From contig NC_021671.1 of NCBI RefSeq assembly GCF_000247815.1, positions 22,291,874-22,355,873 on the forward strand: 64,000 nucleotides of DNA. The letters run 5' to 3'. The position numbers and the translations under genes were made by a program. Below, in pieces: positions 24,011-36,012 of the stretch (positions within the stretch are counted from its first letter, which is position 1; each line of letters opens with the position of its first letter). This stretch comes from Ficedula albicollis (lineage: Eukaryota > Chordata > Aves > Passeriformes > Muscicapidae). Under the pieces are notes generated by a model. The model ran no database searches. It worked only from the letters and a program-made list of their open reading frames with translations, and was not told the DNA's origin.

Positions 24011-26379
24011 TTGCAAACACTATTCATATACATGAATGTTTTAATCACTAATAGGGGAAGAGTGAATTAATTAGAAATCCAGCTTTTCTTCTCTCTTTTT
24101 ACTGGTTCTACAGTAGAAAAATTGTCAGGTGTAATACTGATTTAAAAAGGTTGGTGACTTGTATGGTGCACTTAATGGCTATTTAAGCTTCTACTTTGGC
24201 AGATTAAATAAAAATGTTAAAAGACATTCATGGTACTCTGTTAAAAAAAAGCCAGGACACAGCAGGGTGGTGAAAGAGCAATGAACAGGCAGCATAGTAG
24301 TGTGGGCAGATCACATACTTGCATCTTTACCAACAAATGTCAGGGATCATTCCTGCCCTGCCAGCAGGATCCTACTGGAGGCTTTTTGCACCTCTGCCAT
24401 CTGCCTACCACACCTTCCTCCTCTTAAAAAATATGAGTTGTGGTTTTAATTGTCTAGCTCTTATTAAAAAAAAAAAAGAAAAAAGAAAAAAGTTGTTCAC
24501 CATGGAATTGAAGAAAGAAAGTGCTATGTTGTAATAATTTGAAATTTTTTTACTCCCACAGTAGTCAGTTTTCTGGGTAGATCAGTGCAATTCAAACAAT
24601 TGCGTGTGGGACAAATGTGATTTATGTTTGCACAGAAACTCTCTTGACTGATCAGTTAAATTGGGGTGACAATTTAAGTGCATTACAGTTTGTTTTTTTT
24701 CCTGGGGAAAGGCTGAAAAACCTCAATATAGTTGTACCTTTTATTTTAGTTTTATCAAATAGTGAATTTAGGGAAAATCTCTTGAGTATGTTTTATTATG
24801 CTGTCATGGAAAGCTAGTGCATTTTTTCTTTATTGCTAGCATTTGTTGGGTGATGACAGGTTATCAAACAGTACAGAGCTGTTTAACACCTTGGAAGAAG
24901 ACAATAAAGAAACTGGTGACACTTGCTTAACAAGAAGCACAGTGTGTTTTGGGAAATCTGTCAGTGAGAAGACAGGCCTGTAAAGATGTCAGGCCTATTT
25001 TGACCTTTCCTCCCCTTGTTTGTATTCCGCTGTTGCAGCTTTGCAAATGACTCCACATTTGGTACTTGAATTGAAAGTAGGCATCACATAACAAGGAAAG
25101 GACAAGGATAAGTTTCAGAAATATATTGTGAAATGAAAAAAAAGGATACTCAGAAAATGATTGTGCATTTTGTTCATGGCTCCATAATGGCTCCACTATT
25201 GAAGGAAGTATTTTTTAAAAAATTTAAATGAATTTGGGGTGGTCTGTCAAAGTGGTAGATGTTGCATTAGATCCAACTACTACTGAAGCATGGTACTGTG
25301 TGCCTACAGTAATCTGAGCTCCTCTGTAATGATGTATGACATTCACTTTGCATGCTCAGTGCTATATTTTATCCAGCATTTGGATAGCATGATATTTTGA
25401 CCTTGTCTGATTGGTGATCTCATTTTCTGTGAATGTTGCAAGAACAGTAAACAAAGCCTGGAAGAATTGTCAAGCTGACAAGTTGTATTGCTCTGTATCT
25501 TTTCAAGACAAAGCCACAGAAATTTATGTGTCTTGACACCTTTGTCTCTTGTGTTAAGAGAGCTTTAACTAACTTCTCCTTGGTTCTACAGTACACCATC
25601 TAAAAATGCCACATCTTATATATGTTTTTTTCTCTTTGCTCAGAGAAATGGAATAAGTTAGGAAAAAAACAGCAGCAGCTAAATTGTGGAAGGACTTCCA
25701 GGCCTAACAAGAATGCCTCGTAAGAGGAGTATGTGAAACATTTAAATGACACTTCTGTATTCAAATTTTTAAATAGCTATGTGTAAATATGTTTTACAAG
25801 TATGTTGAGTAGGAGAGTAGTTTTTTGCATGAATCCCACAGCCATTTACAAATGTCAGTGATTGCGGGAACGCTGAAATGGTTTTGTTTTATTGTGTTTT
25901 CCTTTCACCTTCCTCTCTCACTCCCTCAGGAAACCTAAAAAGGGAAATATTCTACTCTGTTGAAATCATATGGGGGTTTTGCATCTGGAAAATTTGAACC
26001 CAAATGTGTATGTAACTTATTTTCAGTTGAAAATAGAGCTTGTTTTATTTGCGTTATCTAAATTCTGTGTTGGAAAGATAAATTATTTGATCTAGAATTA
26101 CATCTGGATAATGCAGTTGAACTTTAATTGCTTAAACTGGCTTTTGTAACTATTTTTGCATCTAATGGAAAGTTGCTATTGACAATACAAATCTTCAGCA
26201 GGTATTTATAAACAATGAGGACTTCAAAAGTGAGGGAAGTATATGGTTAAGTGGCAGTCTCAATAGAAAGTGGGATTACAGCACTTCTACTGGGATTTGG
26301 GTGTAAGGTCTCTAATTTATTTATAACAAAGTTAAATCATCTTCTAGTTGAGCAGTTAAATACTGAGGACATCTCTTTT
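24011..26379. other. Intronic sequence with an A-rich tract
   Basis: No gene or transposon was recognised. An A-rich tract (12 A then 'gaaaaaagaaaaaag') occupies 24466-24491. Confidence 0.5.
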
Positions 26380-26720
26380 TGGAGTCGTCTTATGCTTCAG
26401 CCAATTGTCAGAAGATAAGCTTCTGTACCCATCCCTCCCAGCACTTTCAAAGCGCAGTGGAGCTTATTATAAATGAATGACTCATACACAGGGTGGAACA
26501 AATGCGCCATTGGTAGCCTACAGAGATAATAACACTGACCTCCGGTCATTTTACAAGGGAACTCTCTCGTGTAGGTCGACTTCCCACTGCTTTAAACCCA
26601 ACCTAAATAGACTATTCACAGGCAGCTGGATTGACAGATTAGAGATTTATATGCACAAGTGTAGGCATTAGCAGCATGGTCTCTGCACATCGGGACATGA
26701 GAAGTTGTTGAAATATCTGA
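26380..26720. promoter_or_regulatory. Candidate intronic regulatory element (CpG-containing, motif cluster)
   Basis: This non-repetitive segment has about seven CpG dinucleotides in 340 bp, whereas the flanking kilobases are almost free of CpG. It carries an AP-1 consensus TGACTCA (26478-26484), an E-box CAGCTG (26623-26628) and a MEIS/TGIF-type TGACAG (26632-26637). CpG retention and absence of repeat signatures are typical of conserved non-coding elements, but conservation cannot be tested from one sequence. No exon with splice sites and protein similarity is visible. Confidence 0.3.
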
Positions 26721-28012
26721 CCACTAAAGGCAGAGGGACATTTTTCTGTAAAGAAGTAGGTTTGTAAACTTTCTTCAGACTTAGTGAAATGTGGGCAGTA
26801 GGGCAGTCATAAAAGTCCAAGCTTGCAGTCTCTGTTTATGCAGGACTTCCAATAATATGAAATTGTTTGGAAATAAGGGTTATGATAGTGCTGCCACTCC
26901 ACAGGGAACATTGAAGTAGGTGAAAAGAAGATGGGATTTTAGGTTCTAAGTCCAAACACACTCTATTTGCTTTCCCCTCTTCAATACATATATATACACA
27001 CAGTGAATAAGCAGAAATAATTTTTTGGAAGTATGACGTTGAACATTTGTCAAATTATACCAGTTTTAGGAGGAGCTTGTGGTACTGAATTTCAGCTTGA
27101 GAATACAAATGTGATAATTTGTACTAACTCCAGCTTTTATACAAGGTGTGGTATTAAGCATGTCAAATATCTTCATCTTTCAACTGTGTTAATGCTCATG
27201 AAATGCAATTTGTCAGTAGAACTCATCCACCCCATGTGTACTAGAAATTCAATTTGTGCCTTTCTGCAGAAGGAGATGTGTTCTATTGCCTGATCTTAAC
27301 AAAAGCTTATATTGAAAGGAATGATTTCAAAGCAGATGACAAATTACTGAAAAGACATTTTAATTGTACAATAGCATGCTCCCACAAAGAAAAACAAGGA
27401 GTGAGGGGGACACAACTCTGCTCCCCTCCAACATTCCCTATCACTAATTTAAGAAAAACACATTAAGATACAATCTTCAGTGGATTTATTCTTTTCATTT
27501 CTTTAAAAGGATCAGAAGCCTAACAGGTTCTTTTTTTTTGCTTGGACCCTTCAGTGGGGAACATTAGGACATGCAATTGGATCACACCAAAAAAGGTTGT
27601 TTTTAAAAATTATTGTTCTTGTTATATTCTATTTGCAGAACATGTGGCAAATACATTAATGGCACTTGATTTATAGAGACAGAAATTATAAAAATGTGTC
27701 AGAAATCTGTTTGAAAGAAAATTGTGAAACAAACAAGAATTTCAGTCCAAGTGTAGATAAACCAGCCTGACCCCCTTTGTCAGTCTTTATGTGAAATATC
27801 AGAATTTTCAGATATTCCTTGATCTGATTATGTAACTTAAGGAAAAAATATCATAATTTGATATGTTTTCAATATGCTAATTATCTAAATCTGTTTTGAT
27901 ACCATAGTTCCTGACTTTTATTGAAAGCAGTGAAACTTTCACTGCTTTCTTCTCAAGTTTGTGTGCTCTGAACTTGTTCATTTAATGCCTGAGATTTGTA
28001 ATGCAGTATGCA
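26721..28012. other. Intronic sequence, nothing recognised
   Basis: AT-rich, with a short TA/CA microsatellite-like stretch near 26985-27003. Open frames at 27033-27293 and 27254-27466 have no recognisable domain. Confidence 0.5.
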
Positions 28013-28080
28013 GATTGTCCGTGCAGTATATGTGTATCTATAAATTAACAGATTGTCCGTGCAGTATATGTGTATCTATA
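28013..28080. repeat. Tandem duplication, 38-bp unit
   Basis: Copy 1 is 28013-28050 and copy 2 starts at 28051. The 30 bases beginning gattgtccgtgcagtatatg are identical in both. Confidence 0.92.
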
Positions 28081-29303
28081 TATTTATTTGAAAACAAGTA
28101 ATTTGTATTCTCACTGAAGCAGGTGAAATGATATTGGCAGTGACATCCAGTTACCTGGCCCAGGAGGTTTTTCTTGAGACCTGAATCCAGAGGGCTTTAC
28201 TTCATCACACTTCCCAGTGAACAAATCTAGTATACAGCAATTTCCTGAGTCTTTCCTTACTTTGTATTCAGATAAAATTTTGGTGAAACTGAGTAACTTC
28301 AGTCATACAAAGTCTTCCTTTAGCAATTACGTCCTTCAAATTGAAGATTTTGCAAGTAGGCTTCAAACCTGCAATTTTTCTATTTGGAAGTTGCTGGCAA
28401 CAGCTGGGGTAATATATACATATTCATTCTTTGTGACTGGTTTATGGTGGATGTTTTTACTAAGTATCAGGTTTTATACAGAATTCATATTTCAAATCTG
28501 GTCATCTTGTCCCATATCTGAGATTTTAAAAAATAATGTGAAGTTGTAGCTGGTTTCTGGGAGATAGAACATTTTCCCTTGTTTCTCTGCTGTGTTATCT
28601 GTGTGAACAAGCACCTACCTAAGCAGAAATGCACAATTCTCAAAGATGCTAGTCTCTTCTACTTTCTAATTTCCCCTTGCTTAAATTCTAATTTTAAAGG
28701 GCTGTGTGTTTAGAGAATCTTTTGATTCTTCAAGTGTGTGGACTAGTCTTAACCTTTGTCATGACTTTGCTAGCATTTACATGCATGTGCCTTTGATCAT
28801 TAGAGTTGCTGTGAAAAGGAAGAAGCACAAACATTTGGCATTTTCTCCTTGCAGTTGTCCTACACATCACCTAATCTTTCAGCTTCCATGCCGTAGTGTC
28901 ACTTCCCTGAAAAAATGTAACTGCCTTTCCTTGAGTCCAGTATTCCATTCAGATAAGTGGAGACATCCTTTTCTCCCCAGAAGGGAAGAATCTTTGTTTG
29001 AAAACTGTGAGTTTTTAGATGATTCTAAGTGCAGATTTATTTTTTTCTGTCTGTATCTGTTCTTACTTTTGCTGCTTCACAAAATGTTGCTTTTAGACTA
29101 GGGGGAGCGATAGCCTATGGCACACTGAGAAAATTGTGGCTTTATGCAGTCGTTGAAATTTGTTTGGGACTTCTGCCTCTCTTTGAGCTTCTGGAATGGG
29201 TGAAATGAACTGCTTGTCTTGGCAAATACATTAGTTCCTGTGAGTGTTTTGGCTGCTTGTTTCTTTAACATTACACAATATTTTAAAACACTATTTTTTT
29301 GCT
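28081..29303. other. Intronic sequence, nothing recognised
   Basis: AT-rich. Open frames of 110 and 131 codons (28217-28549, 28706-29101) show no domain, signal or neighbour that would support a gene. Confidence 0.5.
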
Positions 29304-31856
29304 TGCAATCCAATTGGCGAGTCACCTTCATTTTCATTTTTCATTTTTGATGTAGAATTTATGTTTTTATAAAGCATGCCCAGTCAAGCATATATTCAAA
29401 ATGGCCATATTTGCTCTTGAATGTAAGAGGCTTCCAAAATAATGGCAACCATCAAGATATTCTGAAGGAAAACATTTTTAAAAAGAGACTGTGCAGTGAG
29501 AGGTTGCAGTGCAAAGCTAGAAATCTGTTAAATTTGTGATCATCCATTATAGATTTCTCCACTTGGGCCCCAATTTAGAGATACTTGTACATGCTTTCTC
29601 TACTGTGTTTTTCAGGTAAAAATCTAGTCCCCAAGGAAGTCAGTGTAATTTTCTCTGAAAGTGCCCATGGTAACAGCACTGAAGTTCATTGCAGATAGTG
29701 CAGCTCTGAAGCTAAACAGTGGTGCTGTACTTGGAGTAGTTCTTGCTACTTCAGGATTTGCTTTTTCTTGTTGGTGCAGAAATGCTTACAGAGGATTGCT
29801 GCCTGAGCTCCTAGAGCCAATAGAGTGCTATTTGCAAGAATGTCTAGATGAAATGTCTATACATGTATAAGCTCTATCTTACTGAAGAATGCTAAACTTG
29901 TTTTTGCTATTTATAAAATAGGTTAAATATCTGTTAATGACTGATAAATCTAGTTAGTCAGAGTTACAATAAAAAAATTACTAAATGCCTAATGTTTGTT
30001 TATTTATCTTTTTGTCCAGTAGCTAATTCCTATCTAAAATTGCATCCTCAAGTAGTGCCTGTTCCAGGCATACCCACACAGAAGCATTCCCACATTATGG
30101 CCTTGGCCAAATCTTAAAACACAGCAGTTTGATGGCTTTTTATGACAGTATAATTTAATTTATCTCTAGTGTTACTTTTGTTCTGGTGCTTCTGTTCTAT
30201 GATGAAACATAGGACATAGAAACTCTGTGAAGACTGCATATCTGTAATTGTAGTTACCTTTTTATGTATGGTGCTGTAGTCTTTTGTTGAATAAATTTAA
30301 TTTATTTGTGTGGGAAACAAGGAAATTATTTCTTATGGAGCTTTTGTGAGTGAAGCGATATAGGTATGACTGATAAATCTAGTTAGTCAGAGTTACAATA
30401 AAAAAATTACTAAATGCCTAATGTTTGTTTATTTATCTTTTTGTCCAGTAGCTAATTCCTATCTAAAATTGCATCCTCAAGTAGTGCCTGTTCCAGGCAT
30501 ACCCACACAGAAGCATTCCCACATTATGGCCTTGGCCAAATCTTAAAACACAGCAGTTTGATGGCTTTTTATGACAGTATAATTTAATTTATCTCTAGTG
30601 TTACTTTTGTTCTGGTGCTTCTGTTCTATGATGAAACATAGGACATAGAAACTCTGTGAAGACTGCATATCTGTAATTGTAGTTACCTTTTTATGTATGG
30701 TGCTGTAGTCTTTTGTTGAATAAATTTAATTTATTTGTGTGGGAAACAAGGAAATTATTTCTTATGGAGCTTTTGTAAGTGAAGTGATATAGGGTGCAAT
30801 CCAATTGGCGAGTCACCTTCATTTTCATTTTTCATTTTTGATGTAGAATTTATGTTTTTATAAAGCATGCCCAGTCAAGCATATATTCAAAATGGCCATA
30901 TTTGCTCTTGAATGTAAGAGGCTTCCAAAATAATGGCAACCATCAAGATATTCTGAAGGAAAACATTTTTAAAAAGAGACTGTGCAGTGAGAGGTTGCAG
31001 TGCAAAGCTAGAAATCTGTTAAATTTGTGATCATCCATTATAGATTTCTCCACTTGGGCCCCAATTTAGAGATACTTGTACATGCTTTCTCTACTGTGTT
31101 TTTCAGGTAAAAATCTAGTCCCCAAGGAAGTCAGTGTAATTTTCTCTGAAAGTGCCCATGGTAACAGCACTGAAGTTCATTGCAGATAGTGCAGCTCTGA
31201 AGCTAAACAGTGGTGCTGTACTTGGAGTAGTTCTTGCTACTTCAGGATTTGCTTTTTCTTGTTGGTGCAGAAATACTTACAGAGGATTGCTGCCTGAGCT
31301 CCTAGAGCCAATAGAGTGCTATTTGCAAGAATGTCTAGATAAAATGTCTATACATGTATAAGCTCTATCTTACTGAAGAATACTAAACTTGTTTTTGCTA
31401 TTTATAAAATAGGTTAAATATCTGTTAATGACTGATAAATCTAGTTAGTCAGAGTTACAATAAAAAAATTACTAAATGCCTAATGTTTGTTTATTTATCT
31501 TTTTGTCCAGTAGCTAATTCCTATCTAAAATTGCATCCTCAAGTAGTGCCTGTTCCAGGCATACCCACACAGAAGCATTCCCACATTATGGCCTTGGCCA
31601 AATCTTAAAACACAGCAGTTTGATGGCTTTTTATGACAGTATAATTTAATTTATCTCTAGTGTTACTTTTGTTCTGGTGCTTCTGTTCTATGATGAAACA
31701 TAGGACATAGAAACTCTGTGAAGACTGCATATCTGTAATTGTAGTTACCTTTTTATGTATGGTGCTGTAGTCTTTTGTTGAATAAATTTAATTTATTTGT
31801 GTGGGAAACAAGGAAATTATTTCTTATGGAGCTTTTGTAAGTGAAGTGATATAGGG
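29304..31856. repeat. Nested tandem array A-B-B-A-B (units 634, 428 and 1491 bp)
   Basis: Two blocks alternate without spacers: A1 29304-29937, B1 29938-30366, B2 30367-30794, A2 30795-31428, B3 31429-31856. The A1-B1 to A2-B3 offset is constant at 1491. A starts tgcaatccaattggcgagtc and B starts tgactgataaatctagttag. A1 and A2 differ at about three sites. B1 differs from B2 and B3 near its end (tgtgagtgaagcgat versus tgtaagtgaagtgat), whereas B2 and B3 look identical. No transposon hallmark is seen at the edges. Each A contains a 69-codon open frame, described separately. Confidence 0.97.
29661..29870 (+). other. 69-codon open frame in repeat block A1, probably non-coding
   Basis: This frame starts at an ATG in fair context (cccATGg). 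It has a central hydrophobic stretch (G-A-V-L-G-V-V-L-A-T-S-G-F-A-F) followed by C-W-C-R. I recognise no family. The copy in block A2 (31152-31361) keeps the frame with two changes (A to T and E to K). Since the two blocks are nearly identical at DNA level, retention of the frame is no evidence of selection. It sits inside an intron of ANOS1 and has no visible promoter. I regard it as a chance ORF. Confidence 0.15.
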
Positions 31857-31949
31857 TCCTAATATAGTTGAAGAATGAGCCTTCTCTGTAGTATAAAATT
31901 GTATACAATAGCAACACTTTTCTTTCTATATTGAAGAACTTGCTTTAGT

Positions 31950-32028
31950 GGACTCTGCTTTGAGCAGAGGGAGTTGGATTAGATGCTCTCCAGAGGTCAT
32001 TTCCAGCTTTAACTATTCCATGATACAG
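31950..32028 (+). mobile_element. CR1 LINE 3' terminal fragment, sense
   Basis: The sequence 'ggactctgctttgagcagagggagttggattagatgctctccagaggtcatttccagctttaactattccatgata' follows the last 75 bases of CR1. It ends with one degraded octamer. Confidence 0.85.
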
Positions 32029-35000
32029 ATATAGGTATCATCTTGAAGTACTATACAAATTAAGAAACAGACCCTCCGTTTATAATATATGCTTATTTGG
32101 ACAATGCATTTCTTACCAGCCAAATTAGGGGATTTAAGATGAAAAATTGAATAGAGGAGGTATGAAATGTGAAACACAAAAGGAAGAGTAGGCAGATACA
32201 CTTCATTATCCAACATAAAAATGTCTGTTTCCTTTGAAATGTAGATTTTGTTTAAAAGAGGAAAAATAAGAGAAGCTGCATTTAATTCATATTCAGGTTG
32301 ATGTGAATATTTTAATGGAACAGATATAACACCTTGGAGGGGGGTATTTGCTAATTTTAGGTTTGCAAAGGCTGTTTTTTGAGCTGCAAGAAAGTATCAT
32401 TTAATTTTTAACATTGCTAAGGAGTATTGCAGGTAGGACTGATAGTTATTCGTCGCTTTATAATTGCAGGTGACTGTTTACAAGGGGACCCTGCTTCCAC
32501 TTTTTGAATTCACAGTTGTAAGTGGAATACAAAAAAAAAATAAATTACTCTCAACTGACTTGTGATATGACAATATTGTTATTACATTGAGTTATGCCAG
32601 TGTTAATTTTGCACACTAGCTATCCTGCTAAATGGTGTCCTTGTCTTTTTTATATTTACACTCACACTGCTTGTGAGAGGCTACCTTAAGTCCATGGATG
32701 AGAAGTAAATAAGTTACTTTTTCTCTTCTCCTTTGGAACTTGTAATTTACCTTCAACATGTGCTCTTAGCATTCTTCTAGTTCAGTTGGCTGGGATTTCT
32801 CACAGTGACCATGAACTTAGCAATTGTTCAGAGCTCAGGTTAGTGCCGTGCTACCCAGGTAAATTCTCCTCCTAGCACAATGCATATCTTTCCTTCAAGC
32901 TGGACTACAGATTCTACAGGTTTGTGCTTTCTGGGATTCTTGCAGTACCACTGAAGAGGTTATTGTCCCCTAGCTGTTTATAATTTCTGCCCCCTCCCCA
33001 CTATTCCCATGATTACTGCTTCTTCACTCTGCTGCTCCCGTGAACACATCCTAACATGTTTCAGTCAAAAGAAATTAATCTGGACAAATTTACAGTTTTT
33101 GATAAGCAGCCTAATTTTGACTAGAAAAAGTCAAAAGACCCACCTGCCTGAGGAAATCTCAGGGTACAGTATTCTGTTCTGCAAAGAGCACAGCAGAAGG
33201 CAGAGGTGGGATATGGGGACCACCATAGCAAAATCTGGCAAGTTCTCTTCTCTCTGTATTCTATAAATCAGCAGTGAGAGACAGGAAAGAAAGAACAATG
33301 AGTGTACAACGCGCTAACAGAATAGCGGCCAAGGGCAACTCTGGTGGAAGAGAGGCTTGATTTCTTGTCAAATGTTAGTCCTAGTTTTATATTGCTTTTT
33401 ACTTTTTCCCAAGCAAGAATAAGACAGGAAAGTTATTTTTAGGCTACACATGCAGGCATGTAGTCTGCTGGTCACTAGTGTCTTCTTGGATAATACCACT
33501 GAATTCTATTACATTTTTCATGGCATCTGGTCTAGTACAAGGAAGAAAGAAAGAGTAGCAAATAGCACAACAATGAAAAGGACTCATTATACTCTCTACC
33601 AAGAAAATAATGAACCTTTTTCACAGTTTCTTCTCATTATATCTGCGTTTACATTTTATTGTGCTAAATAGCAAAAGGATTACACTATGGTAGTGTAAAT
33701 AGCTTTCCTAAATTGGAAGCTTTACTGGCATATTATGGGCGATTCAATGTGTTATAATGTATGTTCCTTTTGGCTAGATTTGCATTTGGATTATTTCTGG
33801 AGTTTTATCCTTCTTTTGGATGACACCATGATAGGAGTGAAAAAATTCTGCCATAGTTTTTTTTTCTATTTCCAACACTACGGCTAGATAGATAAAGAGC
33901 TTAATTCTCCTTACATATCATCAACTGCTCTAATAGATAATTTCAATTTAAGATATATATTTGTCTGTCATGAACACTTACTATATTGATTGTAATAAAC
34001 TCTTACATGGCTGGCAATAGACAGTGGACTTCTTGCAGTTCAAGGGTGTAATGTTTTTTGATAACAGTTGGAGCAAGAAACTGACTAGTAGATTGATGGC
34101 CTACATAGTATTTTTCCTACTTGCATGTCTATATAAGTCCTTGCTGTCCTGAAGCAGTCTCATGCGGCTGTGTAAATCATCTCAGTCTTTTTCGTGATGG
34201 TGGTTGATGATGGAGATGTAAAGTGTTATGAAAGCACAGTGTTTGTTTCCCATATTGTGACCCAGAATGTAAAAGATACAGTAATCTGGTTCATAGGAAA
34301 TCAAATGCTTTACTTCTATTCCCTGTGAAACTAAGACTTCTATTCTGTTTCATGTTGCTCTTCTGTAATTTTTTTAGCTTTGGTAAAAAACTTTCATTTT
34401 CATATTTAAATCAGCTGTAAGAGACTAAGGAGCTGTAGAGTGAATCTGAGACAAATCTAATTTAGAGTTCAGATTGAATAATTTAATACTGAGGCATCCT
34501 GTATGTCAGCTGAGTGTGGGAAACAATGACAGTCAAACTTTTTTGAATATGCAAGGTGGGGGGGATGAAGGAAGCATTTGGATAAGCCCATAATGATCAT
34601 ACTTCTAATTTTCTTTGAAAGAAAAACAGGTCTAGCCTGGCTGGATATTATTTAAGCTGTCAGTTGTTCTCATGTGTCTTGCAGTTATGATGAGGAAAGA
34701 ATTGACATCAGAAACCATCTGTAGCAGCTCTTTTGCTTTTGGAGTTAGCATAGAAGGGTGGTTACATAATGAAATAATTGAAAAAGTTGTCTGCCAAGTC
34801 TTTGATCTGTGGATCTTGCTTTTTCCTAGATGGCATGTCTCCTAAAATTATGACAATATGCAAAACATATTGTATGACTCAGAAAATAAGAAGCGAAGTT
34901 AATATATTGTTTCAGTATCAGAGTATTTTTACTATAATGGACTTAAAATTTTCTTTACATGATTTTCCATTTTTTTTCACTCAACAGACAGAATTAACAC

Positions 35001-35806
35001 AACTTCAGTTTGCCTGTTATGCAATATGCATAACAAAAGTATGCAATATGACAAATACGAAATAAACATACAGATGAAACTTAGGTGTGTTGTGATGCGC
35101 AAAAAATGATGTAGCTGTGGGAAAGTGACACCTTTGAGCTTTCAGGGAGAAATTCTTGCTGTGTCCTAAATCCCAGACTAGGACATTGCATTAATTTGTT
35201 CTCATGGCTGAGATAATACTTGAATCTGTTTCAATGTGAATGGGAAATTATTTGAAGCACTTCTACCCTCCAGAGCAAAATATTTCATCTGGGAATGGCA
35301 CAGAACAGCAGAGTCTTCTGGAGTAGTGCTCCCCATGTGGAGTCAGCTCTCTTCTCTGAGAATGCAGTCTTGTGGTAGACACACACAGGCAGGTCTGTAT
35401 CTAGACAAACATTTCCTTCTTGCAGGATGGTTCTATTGCCCTGTGATGTCAGATTCCCTGCATCCAACAGCCAGGTACAGTTGGAGATGGGTGTGCAGGA
35501 ACGTTGGGTGAGGGCATCAAGCTAGAGGGGCAGGCTTGAGGGAAAGAGGGAGGGAGAGAGGACTTAAGGTGAAGGACAAACTGGTGGGCATCTCTTCTGT
35601 CACAGGAACTTGACAGGTCTATTGTTTCACTCTTCTTCAGTGCAAATCAAGACAAGTCATCTATTGCCCAAATCATAAGCACACTTCATAGGGGAAATCA
35701 CATTTTAAATTTTTTGAGAACTATTTCAGGAGCTTCTTCAACACTTCTATAAAAGTGTGGTGCAGTGCAGAAGTACTAATACCACATATTGCTTCCATCA
35801 TATAAT
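32029..35806. other. Intronic sequence, nothing recognised
   Basis: About 3.8 kb without a gene or recognised transposon. A purine-rich GA stretch lies at about 35524-35570, and three CpG occur close together near 33309-33328 ('acaacgcgctaacagaatagcggcc'). Confidence 0.5.
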
Positions 35807-36012
35807 CTCTACTTATTTTAGACTTTCAAAGGTAACCAGACATGGGAAAATACAAACTTTTGTGTATGTGCTTTTCTATTTCCTATGTGATAGGAAAATC
35901 CTGTTAAGTTCCTCTACTTATTTTAGACTTTCAAAGGTAACCAAACATGGGGAAATATAAACTTTTGTGTATGTGCTTTTCTATTTTTGTGATAGGAAAA
36001 TCCTGTTAAGTT
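35807..36012. repeat. Tandem duplication, 105-bp unit, two copies
   Basis: Copy 1 is 35807-35911 and copy 2 is 35912-36012. Both begin ctctacttattttagacttt and end 'aaaatcctgttaagtt'. There are about three substitutions, and 4 bp are missing in copy 2 within 'tatttcctatgtgat'. Confidence 0.96.

Noticed and set aside
28217..29101. Open frames of 110 and 131 codons in intron 2
   Set aside because: No domain, splice context, codon bias or neighbour supports them. Their length is compatible with chance in AT-rich DNA of this size.
29304..31856. Nested repeats as a CRISPR-like or satellite array
   Set aside because: Units are hundreds of bases long and adjacent without spacers, and the host is a vertebrate. 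Only two or three copies exist, so it is neither CRISPR nor a satellite.
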